Assembly: GCF_002234675.1 (NCBI RefSeq)
Contig: NC_019862.2
Location: forward strand, 29,215,889-29,279,888
Length of the DNA stretch: 64,000 bases
From: Oryzias latipes
Taxonomy: Eukaryota > Chordata > Actinopteri > Beloniformes > Adrianichthyidae
Direction of reading: 5' to 3'
Made by a program: the position numbers and the translations under genes. Positions 1 to 11,704 of the stretch are shown here, one piece after another. Within the stretch, counting starts at the first letter, position 1. Every line of letters starts with the position of its first letter. Under the pieces are notes generated by a model, which was not told the origin of the DNA, did not search any database, and saw only the letters and a list, made by a program, of their open reading frames with translations.

Positions 1-1119
1 AGCCAACTCCTGATTGGCCAGAGTGGTTGCAGACCTACTCTGACCAATCACTGCTCACTGATGTCTCAGGTTCCAACATGGCGGCGTCCGTGTCTTGTAA
101 AAATGGCTCCTGAATTGACTTTGTGGTGACGTGTACAGTTTTTATTCACAAATAAATGATTAATAAATAATTTAAACTCACCACATGATTAAAATGTCTT
201 GTACATGGACCCAGTCCACCCTCATGCTCAGTCCTACCCCCTCATTAAAATACAGATTCAGGTTCATTTGCAAAAAATACAACCAATCTTACAAACAAAC
301 AGACAAATTACTGCTGCTACTCTAAAATGTCTTTTTTTTCCTTTACAAAAAAACAAAAAATGGAACCCAGTCAGATTAGGAATAGATTTGTCTAAAATGA
401 CGTGTTGATGTGGAAAACCAGCCACGAGGAAGAGGAGGAGGAGGAGGATGGTCCAGGTCCTGTACGTGTGTCTGTGGGGCGACAGTGCTTCAGTACGGAA
501 GTTTCTCTGAAACTCCCCGGTTCTCTTGTGCTGAGTTTGATGGAGCGTCAGAGACTGAGGCAGACCGACGTGCACGAGGCTCCTGCTGGGCACGTGCACT
601 GCAGTGCAGCACTAAGCGTGGCTGTTACCTCAGCAGACGCCACCCACAATAAACCCAGAGATGTTTCTATTTAATCCACAGAGTCATTGATGAGAGAAAA
701 AAGACACCGGTTGACGGTTCAATTCCTGATGAGGACGCAGTGGTTGTTTACTGCGAGTCTGAGATGAAATATTACAAAAATAAAGGTGGACTTTCACAAT
801 AAAAGGATGCAGTTTCTGCACTGAAGCGATAGATGGTCTTTTATTTGCTGACTTTGCACAAACAGGATGACAGGCTGGGCGGGAGGCCGGAGATCTTGGC
901 TCTGCACCCCCTCCTGCAGGGGGGGGGGGCATTTCTGCACCCCTTCCTGCAGGATGCATGGGGGGGGGGGGCATTTCTGCACACCTCTTGAGTTTCTTCA
1001 AAGTGCGGCAGAGAGAGACACAGGGGAGGAGGGAGGTCTTCCTGGGGGGGGGGGGGGGGGGGGGTGTTGGTGAAAGCATCTCCTTCTGTGCTGCTGCCCC
1101 CCAAATGTAGCAGGAAAAG
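1..1119. other. Sequence upstream of zfyve9, no gene recognised
   Basis: No convincing exon is visible. Bases 60-110 carry a CAAT-like stretch and an AACATGGCGGC motif, the YY1-type site seen in promoters and in some repeats. TTTATT at about 140 and many T runs up to 350 would fit the 3' end of a minus-strand transcript, while AATAAA at about 649 and 786-800 would fit the end of a plus-strand transcript. No reading frame supports either. The open frames here are low in complexity (GAG/GGA runs at 425-450). Confidence 0.4.
898..1066 (+). repeat. G-rich tandem repeat and poly-G tract before zfyve9
   Basis: A unit of the form CTGCACCCC-YTCCTGCAG-Gn-CATTT occurs twice (about 900-938 and 939-977), each with a run of about ten G. 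A third run of over twenty G follows at 1045-1065. The tract ends about 55 bases before the proposed zfyve9 start codon and has obvious G-quadruplex potential on the + strand. Run lengths are likely variable and assembly-sensitive. Confidence 0.75.
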
Positions 1120-3768
1120 ATGCTGAAGTTCTTCTCCAGCCGGGATGACGACAATGAGAGTCTTCTGGGGGGAGTGACGGAGGGTGAGGATTGACGGATT
1201 TTTATCTTATTGTTGGGGTGTCAGAAAGAAATTGCTGACGCGGTGTTTTGCAACGCATGTGGACGCGTTATCATCTCGGTTCGGTGTGTGATGTAACGGC
1301 TGCGTGTCGCAGTGCCGCCAGCGGTTCGGGTTCTGCCCGTCCCGGGAGCAATCCGGTTCGGTTCCGACGAGCTGCAGTGCGGAGAGAAAACCCGCCAAAG
1401 GAGCCTTGAGAACAGCTTTTTTTCCCGATGGAAATAAAACGGCCGACCGGAACCTTGAATCCGGACCGGGACCCCATCCCAACTGCTCCTGAGTCACTGT
1501 CAGAGCCGTTCTCTGTGCGCGCGTCGCGCACGCGCCGCCGCCGCTGCTGCTGATGTAACGGGAAGCAGCTGCGGGATGCAGCTGCGGGATGCTGCTGCGG
1601 GATGCTGCGGTCTACGTTTCCTTCACATTTACATTAAAACTGCAAACGGAGCTGAAACTCGAAGGCAGGACATGAGACGAGGGTTTGGAACCAGCAGCTG
1701 CATCCCGTTTGTGATCAACCTTTAGGAGGCGTTTCTACTTTTTCCAACAAAAAACAATCACAAAAGAATTTGAGTGTAAAATATATGATTAAAATGTTTG
1801 ATCTTTGATTAAATATTCGTATCCATTTTGGGTTTTAAATGAACAAAAACGAAGTTTGCTCATCAGCTCCAGCCTTTGACTGGAATCTGTCTTTTAAATA
1901 GATTTAGAGTCTTTTTTTTATTCTTTTGCATCAACAGTTCAGTATTTGACCTCAGAAATTGCTGAAATGTTCCAGATTGTGCTCTGCAGGCTGCTGGTTT
2001 GGGAAACTTGCCTCATGTGCAGTTCTGCCGCAGTGCTATGAAGCCAGAGGTTGATCAGCCAAAAGTCGTGAATGAACTGAAGGCGTCTGCTCTGATCGTC
2101 AGACAAGACGCTGATTCTTCCTCTTTATTCCTTTTCTCACAACAGATGAGTCGGAGAACGCATCCTTGCAGGACGCCAAGCAGCCGTGGCTGCACCGGCC
2201 GTGCCTCCTGGTCCTCGGTGATGGAGACGTGTCCAAGCCGGACCAGCACTGTGCTCAGATGACCCCGCGGGGTCCGCCCAAGGCCACCTCCAATGTTGGA
2301 AGCACATGTAAAGCCTGTGATGCACCTGGACATCCCCCCACGCTGGCCACACCCTCCCAGTTAGAGGAGGGCAGCTGCACTGTGACCGCCGTCTCCCCGT
2401 GGAGCGAGTCCAGGAGCACCTTGGTGCTGAGCCCTGCAGAGGCCGCATGGGCAGAGGAGGAGGAGCAGGAGACGAAGGATGAGACGCCCCCATGTGGCTC
2501 ATCCAAGGAAGACTCTGTGGTGGAGGAGAAGGAGGTGGAGGAAAGTGGGTTGGACGGCTTCAATTCACCCTCCACCCTTTCAAAGGGGGAGGCCTGCAGG
2601 GTGGGGGCCAGGGACTTCCAGAGCCAAAGTGAGATGACCACATCTGAGAGAGAAGATGGGACGAACGGGAACAAACTCCAGGTAGCCAACAGGGGGGAGG
2701 CCCCAGAGGTGTGTTCGGCTCCTGGTGTAGGTCCTGACAATGAATCCCAAATGAGCCCAACGGGAATGCTGGCCAAAGATCAAGGCACCGTCCTTGGGGA
2801 GGTGGCTCCATTCTGGGTTCCCGACTCTGAAGCCCAGGTCTGCATGAAGTGTGGCACCAAGTTCACCTTCACCAAGAGGAGGCACCACTGCCGGGCCTGT
2901 GGGAAGGTGAGGAGGCAAACTGTTGTCCAATTTGTAGAGAAGTCCCTGCTTTTGTAACCGTCAGGTGATGTGTGCGTCCCCGTGTGCCGTCAGGTGTTCT
3001 GCGCTCTTTGCTCCAGTCTGAAGTTCAGACTTACTCATCTGGATGGAAAAGAGGGTCGCGTCTGCGATTCCTGTCATTCAACCCTCATCAAAAGTGAGCA
3101 CAGATTCTCCTGTTAGGTGTTTGAAGGCACCAACACAGACGGGTGGATGACGCTTTTCTCTACAGGGACGCCTGCGAAGAGCCAAAGAAAGGTGTGGTTT
3201 GCAGATGAAACCCTGGCAAGCCAACAGTCCGAATCTGCTCCTTCTTCACCCGCACGGGGGCCCGCCCTCTCGCCGCTGAGACGCACGCTGGGGGATCCTG
3301 TGAAAAGTCCAGTAAGTTCCCCGCAAACAAGGAGAACCTCAAAGGACCACCGCGAGTATAAGTTCATCCAAAAGACGAAGCTGCGCTACAAGCAGACGGA
3401 CCGTCCGTGTTCACACTCTGAGCTTCGCTCGGGTTTGTAAAGTTGTGGTGCTTCTCTCTGCCCCTTTGACCCCCAGGAGGCCTGTGGTCCTTACGGCTGG
3501 GGCACCACAGCTCTGGTGAGCAGCTCTGCCAACCTCATTCCACTGGAGGGCCTGCCACCCATCCTCACCTCCACAGGAGTCAAAGGAGGTACTCTGCTTT
3601 TTTTCCTGGAACGAGACTTGTGGTGAACCGACTGAAAGGCAGATGCAGGTTTTAGGAATGCGATTTAGCAAAGACTCATCAGGTCCATCAGAAAACAGGA
3701 CGGAAGTTTGCTGCCAGGCTTTCATCGGCTGAATAGAAACCCTAAAAATGCACAGAAATGCATATATG

Positions 3769-3804
<36 letters not shown>

Positions 3805-6800
3805 ATATATGTTCAGTCCCAATGAAAGGAAATCCGACCAAAGGGTTTAAATAGGTTCCTACTATCCTGTAATACATAAAAAAACACGAACATCTGTCTA
3901 ATTAATCGATTAAAGTCTGAGTCCCAGCTGTCCTCACAGGTGGATAGGAGCTGTCTGCAGGTGAAAAATGGTCAAACTTGTACGCAGGTGGACCACACCA
4001 AATATCAAGATGGTAAAGCGCTCAGTGAACCCGTAGTGAGAAAATTTTCATGCACATTTTATGCTACGGGCGTGCTGCGGACAACAAGTCGTAGTGAACA
4101 CGTCTACATAACTGTAAGTAAGGGGGAAGTAGGGGAGATGCAGGCGTTTACAAGGAGCCTGTTAGTGCCGTTCACGTGACACGTGCACGCTCTTTGTTGC
4201 AGCCTGACTGTTGGAAATGGGGAAATTAGCCCATCAGAGTGTAGTGTGTGTGTGGACGTCCCACAGGCACTTGCATATCACGGGCACGCCGCGTGCGTGC
4301 AGCATTTATGCACCGCCAGTATGGAGCCGGTACCCACACCGTCCAAACCACTACAGTGTGGCGTGAGGACGCCGCACGACAGCGTCACCTGAACATCATA
4401 ACTTCCATTTACTCTAAGAATACTTTATGATACACTTACCACACGCACAACAATGGTACGTTCCATTTTCATGACATCCCTCTGGGTGGCCCTTTGAACT
4501 TCAAGATTACTACAAGACACACCTTGTAGACCCACTCCAATGAAAAATGCTGTTTGGGACATTTTTATCATGTTCTTGTGGTATTTTTCTGGAGAACATT
4601 AAGCTCAACATTGCATTTCTGAGTATTTCTTTATTCAAATCATGAATCAGGAGCAGGTAAAGACATGCCGCTTAAAAAGGGATCGTATTTGTCACGTAGA
4701 AAATACGCTGGGCGGGGCCACAAGCTCCCTGCTCCGCTTGCAGACGACTACATTCATGGACATCTTTGTTTTCTTTTTTTGATTTTGGCTCAAAACGGCA
4801 TCATCCTCATAATTAGAAGGTCACTGGGAACGCTTTGAAAATAGACCACAGCGTGTTCAGAGTGGGTCTCTAACATACAACCGCTCCTCTCTACCATCCT
4901 CCATGGACCCGTGCAATCCGTGCATCTGACGGAGCACTTTTTAAAAGTTATGATTAATGTCAAGATGGAAAATGTCTCAGGCACTTATGATAGTGAGAGA
5001 AAACATGCAGGGAATTCAAACGTTACTTTATTTTGAGCCATATTTAAAAATAGAATGTATATTAGGCCTGTACAATAAATCACAAATTGATCGTTGTCGC
5101 CATATTGAACTGTGCAATATGCATATCGCAAAAGATGGCAAAAAATGCAATAAATGGTTACTTTAAATGTGCAGATAAAACAAAATATTTTTAATTTTTT
5201 TATTAAGTTTTTAACATATTTTCAAAACAGACAACAATAACTGATTACATGAACAATTTGGAAAGCAAAAGAGAGAGAGAAAAAAATTAACTGTTTTTTG
5301 CAAACTCATTAACAAAGGTAGACCAGACATGAAAAATGTTTCTTCCCGTCCCTGCAGGGTGTACCTAATTTCTACTAAATTTAGAAAAAACATAATGGAT
5401 GTGTGTGGGGGGCTCTGTTTGCTTCCAATTTAAAAGTATGATTCCGCGTGCAACTAAGCATGTGAACTGAATTTCCCTACGCTCCAATTTTTTTAAAAAA
5501 GTTTGGGGATCGGTGATTCCCAGAATTCGGACGGGGGGGGTCCAACTTGATCGTCAATGTGCTAAAACAATCTTATGGCAGCTTGAGGTAATTAGCAAAT
5601 CAAACAAATAAATTTATGCATTTGACCAATCGGATGAAGCCCTTTTATGTTAGATGCTCACCTCCTATGTAGACTAGTTTCATTTGGAGTATAATTTATT
5701 TAAATAAATGGCAATGAAATGGAAATGAAGTTATTGGTTGTCTTGTAATTTCTTCATATATCGCAAGTTATATCGTCATCCCAATATTGATCACTAATAT
5801 CGCGAGTTTTCCTCATATTGTGCAGCCCTAATGTATATTTAATACGATTTATCATCAAATTATAGTTGTGCATACTTTGTTTTACGTATTTATCTGTATT
5901 AACAGGCATGTTAAAACTGACATCCTTTGTCTTCTTTTGCTTTGTTATTAAATCGATTTATTGGTGTTTTTTTGGTAACTAGTCGTGCACAGATCCCAGC
6001 TTTAGTTGTGTTTTACTCTCACCTGGTTAACAAATTCAAATTATTCAAATTAATTTTATTTCTATAGCACCTTTCATGTAAAAAGTGACAGCTCAAGGTG
6101 CTGTACATAAAAACAAACAGGGTGCAGACGTTCAGTAACAGCTGATCAGAGAACGTTCTCGTCCATCAGACTACACCGTGGAGGAGCGTCCCTCTGAAGC
6201 GCTGCTCTTCCAGGAGCTGGAGAGCGGCCGGCCCAAACCTCTGGTGTTTGTTCTCAACGCCAACCTGCTCGCCATGGTGAAACTAGTCAACTGTAAGTCT
6301 CCTCCTCCTGTCTCTATCATCCGTTTGACATGTGAGCCGTTTGATTGTAATGCAGAAGTTTGTATCCGACTGTGTGTCAGACGTGAACAGGAAGTGCTGG
6401 TGTTTGACCACGAAGGGAATGCACGCCATGGGCCAGGTTGAAGTGGTGGTGCTGCTGCAGTGCCTGCCGGAGGAGAAAAGTTTCCCCAAAGACATCTTCA
6501 GTCACTTCCTGCAGCTGTACAGAAACACCCTCACAGGTCAGCGCACTCGGAGACCTTGTGTTGGTCACATGGCGTTCCTCAGCTGCTGTCTGCTCCGTGA
6601 AAACAGACTCCTCCCTGCTTTTTCCCCCATCATTCTGCTGTAGGGAAGGTTGTAAAGCACCTGTCTCTCTTCCTGTTTGGGAGTCAGTTTCTGGGGAGCA
6701 GAGACCACGCCGGCTTTCTGTACGTCCGCTCAACTCTGCAGTCTCTTCAAGGTCTTCCTCTGCCAAACCAGCCCTACCTCTTTGGCCTGTTGATCCACCG

Positions 6801-9800
6801 GGCTGAAGTGGCCTGGGCCAAGGCCTTTCCTCTACGCCTCATGCTGCGGCTGGGGGCCGAGTACAGATGTAAGATAGAAATGATGCCGCCGTCACGCCGC
6901 AAACGTCCTACTGGGTCACTCGTTCTGTTTTTTTCCAGTCTACCCCTGCCCTCTGTACAACGTGCGCTTCAGGAAACCCCTGTTTGGGGAAATAGGCCAC
7001 ACCATAATGAGGCTGTTAGTGGTGCGTATGGACTTTTGTAACAGCCTTCAACTCTTACAACACTACATTTACCAGAAGCAGTTGTGGTGCAACTTCTCCA
7101 AACTTTTACATTTTCAATTTTCTGCTTTATTTCTACAATTCTCCCCTCTAGGACTTTAGAAATTACAGATACACCCTTCCGACAGTGTCAGGGCTCACTG
7201 TGGATCTTGAGGCTCAGAGGACCTGCATAAAGATACCAACAAATGGCTACAACGAGGTTAGACTCTACCACACACAAAGAGTTCATCCCTCGTTTCCGTG
7301 CTGACCACCGCGTCCGCTCTGGTCTCATGTTAGCTGCTGAAGGCCATCAGTAAGTCCAACGAACACGTGCTGGCCTTAGGAGCGTGCTTCAACGAGACCG
7401 CCGACTCTCACCTCATCTGTGTGCAAACAGAGGACCGCCAGTACCAAACGCAGGCCATCAGCATCCACAACCAGCCGCGCAAAGGTACCAGAGTCACACA
7501 GCGGCGTTTTCAAGTGATGAGAACTTTGTTCAAAAGCTAAATCTACCTATTTATTTAAAGAAGACCGGGTTAATTAGCCCTTGAATTGTGTTCGGCTCAA
7601 TTTTGACACTTAAAAACGGTTCAATTTTGACCTGAACACAATACAAAACTGTTAAGTATTTTTAATTTTTTGGAGCAAATACAAAAAAAGAAAAGAATAA
7701 AATGGAACGAGTCATGAGCCAAACACAAAGCAAAAAGAAGCATTCATAAAAACAATAGAGGACAGCAAAAGTGTACGATGTGTTATTTCATCACAAAGGG
7801 AGAACTGAAAGGCTCCAGATATTCCAGATTAAAACCAGGGCTACAGTTTGTTTTGTCCGTGTCAGGGGCTAGTTGGTTCACCTAGTTCATATATGTCAAA
7901 CTCAAGGCCTGGGGGCCAAATGTGGCCCTCCATGTCATTTTATGTGGCCCCCGAGAGCATAAAAGTTTTTGATTTCTTAAAATAACAAATAAAAATTGGT
8001 GTGGATTTATATATATATAGGGGGAATCTGGCTTGAAATATCAGATTGGGCAACTAAACATTAGGACTTAAACACTGTCCATATTACCTAACCTGACAAT
8101 CAAATTTAAAAGGATTTATGATAGAGTAACAAGCAAACATATGTTTTCTATGCAACTGTAATTGTCAATTTCAAAAGTTATAATAAATACATAAATTAGT
8201 TGTTTAACATTAAGGAGTAGTTATATGTATGTTTCATTACATTTAGTTACATGTATAAGTTATATCCGGCCCTTTGAGGACAGCTGCTATACTGATGTGG
8301 CCCTCGGTGGAAATGAGTTTGACACCCCTGACCTAGTTGGTTCATCAAAAACAAAAAAAAGAACCCTACCAAATTCCTGCTGAAAAAACAAAAACATTTG
8401 ACTTGTTGACTGTTGTGTAATCAGGAGTTGCTGAAGCCACGTGCTCATCTCAGAAAAAAAAATCTAGAAACATTCAGGAAAAGTAAACGGAGGCAGTTCA
8501 GTTCAGTTCATTCATTCAGTTCATTACATTTCTTTCTCTTCTTATCATTTAATGTGCTATTTTATTTTCAGTTTGTGTATTTTATTACACTTAGTGCATG
8601 CAAAGCACTTATGTTTGTATGGAAAGTGCTACATAAATAAAGTTTAAAATGCAGAAACATTCCAGAGTAAAGCTCAGCAACCATCAAAACTTTATGAACA
8701 AAAAAGGAAAGCAGTTTAGTTTCTCTTTGGATATTGTGAGATAAACAAACATCTTGATGACTTTAAGTATTTCTAGATTTAGCCAAAGATGCATGGACAC
8801 AATAAATCTAACAAGAAGCTGCTGTAACTTTCCCTGCACGTCAGTGGAATAAAACAGAAAAGCATGAACCGGCGGAGGTTCACTGTCAGTTATGTAACAC
8901 TAGATGGCACGCCGCCTGAGAACTGGTTTTTCCTTCCTCTCACCTGTCAGTCACTGGATCCTGCTTTTTCATACTGAGCAGTGCCCTGAAGGCTTCTGCA
9001 GGATACCTGGCCAAGTCCAGCATCGTTGAAGGTAGGAGACCCCAGGATTTTCTTTCTTCCATCCTCCTTCCAGGAGGACATTCAATGTTTACATTTTTGA
9101 AGGTGAGAGCTGGAACACTGAGGATGTGTTGATCTTTGTGTGTGTCTGCTTACATGCGATCAGGTTGTGTGTGTCTGCTTACACGTTGATGCCCGTGAGT
9201 GTGCGTCTGTGTCTCCCTGCTGCTGGCGTCTGTCTGTGCGTTCTTCCTGTATCGCTGTCCCCTCTTCCTGTAGACGGCCTCATGGTGCAGGTCACCGTGG
9301 AAACCATGGGGGAGATCCGCCGGTCGCTCCGGGAGATGAAGGACTACAGCATCACATGCGGGCGACTGGACCAATCAGAGAGCCAGGAGCTTGTTTGTTT
9401 ACAATGGGTGGAGGAGAAGTGCACTGTGAACAAAGGGTGAGTGTGTTTACCTGTTTGAAGTTTATGAGGCTGCTACAATAAATCCAATGAAGCCGTATCA
9501 GTCGATGGCCAGCAAGAAAAACAAATGATGCATTGTGGGTAGGTTTTGATAGGAAAACAGCTGTGGAGGCTAACGTAGGAGGTGGTCATAAATCCCGTCA
9601 GCAGATTGCAGGTGATAGTTTAGTCTTTAGGAGGAAGTAAAAGCCTTTTGTCTGTCTCATCTGTTCAGCGTCATCAGCCCCATCGATGGAAAGTCCATGG
9701 AGTCCATCAGCAGCACCAAGATGTTCCAAAAATCTGAATACAAAGAAAACGGGAAGATCATTCGCTGGACAGAAGTAACAAATTCTGATCTGGATTTTGA

Positions 9801-11637
9801 GAGAATCCATCTGAACCGCGTCGACCTTTAATGGGTCGTGTGATCCTATCTCTGCAGGTCTTCTTCCTCCAACGGAGCCAAAATCCCAGAAGAGGAGCCA
9901 GCGACTCGGCTGAGCACAGCCGGCTGACGGAGCGGATCGCCAGGGCGTTCTGTCTGGCGCTGTGTCCTCATCTGAAGCTTCTGAAAGAAGACGGCATGGC
10001 CAAACTTGGTCTGCGGGTCACTCTGGACTGTCAAGAGGTTAGATGCGGAAAAAAGATGAACCACGGAGGAGAAATGCAAACCATCTGCAGGAGCTGGGAT
10101 GTAGAAGCAACGAACAAACCTGACAAGAAAAATAATCAATCTAAGATAGTTAAAAAAGACAAAGAAGAGGCAGCCATCCCTTTATTACCCATAATTCATC
10201 GGTGGCCAATACGGTCAACCGCAAAGGAAGTGTGAGGAGATGAAGTGTAGGCAGATCCACCTGGATGGATGGATAGAGAACTGCCGTCAGCCAATCACCA
10301 TCCTCCCCTTGAAGTATGGCACTGGGTCGACATGCAGAACAGCTGATCGCACATCTTCTAATACATGCGTCGCTGCACATGCCTGTTCCTACCAAACCAG
10401 GCATGTCCAAAGTCCAAATGCGGCCTCCGTTCAAAATCTACCGGCCCGCGTGCTCCTGTCATGAAATCAATCATTTGCGACCCCCAGCATTTTCCAAGAA
10501 CTACGTGTACGATTTTTTGATTGTGGTTGGAGAAATGACATCGTACACCTGTGGCAAGTCTGTCTGTGACACTTCATAGCTCATTTCTAAAAAGTCATGT
10601 GTAAATTTAAAAAGCGTCGACGTTGAGGGCCACCGCTACCAGGACAAGTGGATATTGGCGTATTTTTTCCAGTGAAATATAAAACAACTGTGTTTTTCTG
10701 AGACGCTAAGAGGCAGTGGCTGTTTTCCAGAAGGAACTACTAGACAGGATGTCCCATCTACGACTCAGAATGAACGCTGCAAAAAATTGACAGTAATTTT
10801 GGTAAAAACATGTTTAGAGACATTTGTGTGCAATGAAATGTTTGTTAAACAGTTCATTAACTGTTATTAAAACGTCAGGCCTAATGGTTGGGCCTCAAAT
10901 ATTTTCCCCACACCAAATCTGGCCCTCATGCCACATGTTTGGACCCCCACCACTAAACTGCACACTGATTTTTTCCGCTTTTGCTTCAGAGAGGAGTGAA
11001 CGTTCTGTGTCAGACTCCAAACCGGGGATGTAGCTGCTACTGTGCCTCAGTTTTCCTGGACCGTCACTTTGAACGGAACGCACACTGATCGATTCACCGT
11101 TGTCGGTGGCGCCGTTGACATGAAAACTATGAAAACTAAGAAAAATGACAGGAACTCTTTTTCACGTTGGGCCTTTGAAGGTGAATTTCTGTTAGCCCGG
11201 CCTTGACGTCCAGCTGTTTGGGCTTCACTGAGAACAGATTGCACCACTTCGGTCTCAGCTGTCGGGTCGCTTTTGGAACAGATAAGAAAAGCAAAGCGTT
11301 CTTCAGAGGGAAATGTGAACATTGTGAGTTCAGAAAAAGCAGGAAAAATGTGTGATCTGTCAGGGTTAAACAGGTTTTTATCTCGTCAGTGGACGTGGAT
11401 GCAATGATGAGATTAGAACGCTTGGATCTGAGCTCTCTTGGACCACCTCTTAAAGTCTGCTTGTTTCTATTGCAGGTTGGATTTGTGGCTGGGAGTAACG
11501 GGCAGCTCCTCCCAGCTCAGTACTTCAGCGCCCTCGATAGCGTTCTGACTCCCGTGATTCACAGCAAAGGCCGAACGAGGGACGATGAGCCCACGGTGAT
11601 GGAGCTCATCTTTTACATCCTGGAGAACATCTCCTAG
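1120..11637 (+). CDS. zfyve9: Zinc finger FYVE domain protein 9 (SARA), 16 exons
   Basis: Endosomal adaptor that binds PI3P through its FYVE finger and, in the family, presents Smad2/3 to TGF-beta receptors. Phase-consistent exons: 1120-1183, 2146-2906, 2994-3093, 3166-3311, 3477-3588, 6170-6292, 6381-6536, 6644-6868, 6939-7021, 7152-7256, 7334-7484, 8951-9031, 9274-9436, 9669-9774, 9858-10037, 11476-11637 (905 residues; human about 1425). The FYVE finger (about 244-308) shows WVPD, RRHHCR, the RVC turn and four CxxC pairs. The SARA C-terminal domain (about 345-905) has motifs such as [30 protein letters not shown] and the end [13 protein letters not shown], which favours SARA over endofin (zfyve16). 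The SKEDSV-EEKE-EES block before the finger also fits SARA. Odd: the acidic N-terminal part is much shorter than in mammals, and almost nothing separates the finger from RKVWFAD, so the Smad-binding domain is missing. Exon 1 is the least certain part. Confidence 0.93.
3763..3799. repeat. (AT)n microsatellite in zfyve9 intron
   Basis: A run of about fifteen AT units lies in the intron after the fifth exon. Simple repeat; it generates spurious Tyr-Ile open frames. Confidence 0.9.
3930..4440. other. CpG-richer block inside zfyve9 intron
   Basis: About 500 bases with many CG dinucleotides and CACGTG/ACGTG motifs (for example near 4174-4190), flanked by AT-rich DNA. No exon with matching phase is visible. 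It may be an unrecognised transposon or a regulatory island. It also contains overlapping short open frames that resemble no protein I know. Confidence 0.35.
4526..4874 (-). mobile_element. TTAA-family element, copy A (internally deleted)
   Basis: Minus-strand copy of a repeat seen five times in this window. It starts with the end motif AGACCCACTCCAATGA and contains the block GGGCGGGGCCAC...CTCCCTGCTCCGC shared with the copies at 14.7, 34.4 and 50.3 kb. It ends with a stretch matching the opposite end (CATCATCCTCATAATTAG...GGGAACGCTTTGAAAA...GAGTGGG). The middle present in the copy at 49.9 kb is missing. Non-autonomous; no coding capacity. Confidence 0.65.
5063..5830. mobile_element. hAT-type non-autonomous transposon in zfyve9 intron
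   Basis: The ends are an imperfect inverted repeat: TAGGCCTGTACAATA on the left against TAGGGCTGCACAATA read from the right (13 of 15 match). The element is flanked by an exact 8-bp duplication, atgtatat, at 5055-5062 and 5831-5838, the signature of hAT insertion. The 768-bp interior carries sub-terminal AATATYG-type motifs and no transposase frame. Confidence 0.85.
6045..6118. repeat. Repeat tail before a zfyve9 exon
   Basis: The stretch TTTATTTCTATAGCACCTTTCAT followed by CTCAAGGTGCTGTACATAAAA is a typical teleost retroposon tail read in reverse. It sits about 50 bases from the acceptor at 6169. Family not identified. Confidence 0.4.
7888..8330 (-). mobile_element. hAT-type MITE in zfyve9 intron
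   Basis: 443-bp element with inverted ends CATATATGTCAAACTCA (left) and CAGGGGTGTCAAACTCA (right, reverse strand). It is flanked by an exact 8-bp duplication, acctagtt, at 7880-7887 and 8331-8338. The GGCC-rich sub-terminal blocks (GGGGGCCAAATGTGGCCC and its counterpart) are typical of the very common fish hAT families of this kind. No coding capacity. Confidence 0.9.
10398..10951. mobile_element. hAT-type MITE in last zfyve9 intron
   Basis: The left end CAGGCATGTCCAAAGTCC and the right end (reverse) GGTGGGGGTCCAAACATG share GTCCAAA at the same offset. Flanks accaaac / actaaac look like an aged target duplication. The right half, read in reverse, closely resembles the sequence at 53,803-53,880 (GGGCCAAATTTGGTG...GGCCAACCA). 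It occupies about 550 bp of the intron before the final exon. Confidence 0.65.
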
Positions 11638-11677
11638 AACCACCATTTCCTTCCACCGACGAATCCCGTCAGCTCAG

Positions 11678-11704
11678 AATAAAGCAAAAGCATTTCAAAA
11701 TAAA
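11678..11704 (+). terminator. zfyve9 polyadenylation signals
   Basis: AATAAA at 11678-11683 and a second at about 11699-11704 lie 40-65 bases after the stop codon. A short 3' UTR is implied. Sequence after this to 12,076 shows nothing recognisable. Confidence 0.7.

Noticed and set aside
264..674. Overlapping frames of 80-111 residues near the left edge
   Set aside because: Low-complexity GAG/GGA runs, no domain, no splice partners, several frames overlapping on both strands.
684..1154. 156-residue minus-strand frame rich in proline
   Set aside because: It is produced by the C runs opposite the poly-G repeats.
2244..2906. Minus-strand frames opposite the large zfyve9 exon
   Set aside because: Shadows of a GC-rich coding exon; the plus frame has the FYVE finger and correct phases.
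1120..11637. Calling the FYVE gene zfyve16 (endofin)
   Set aside because: The C-terminal end [13 protein letters not shown], the LNANLL and KGMHAMGQ context and the SKEDSV-EEKE block fit SARA better.
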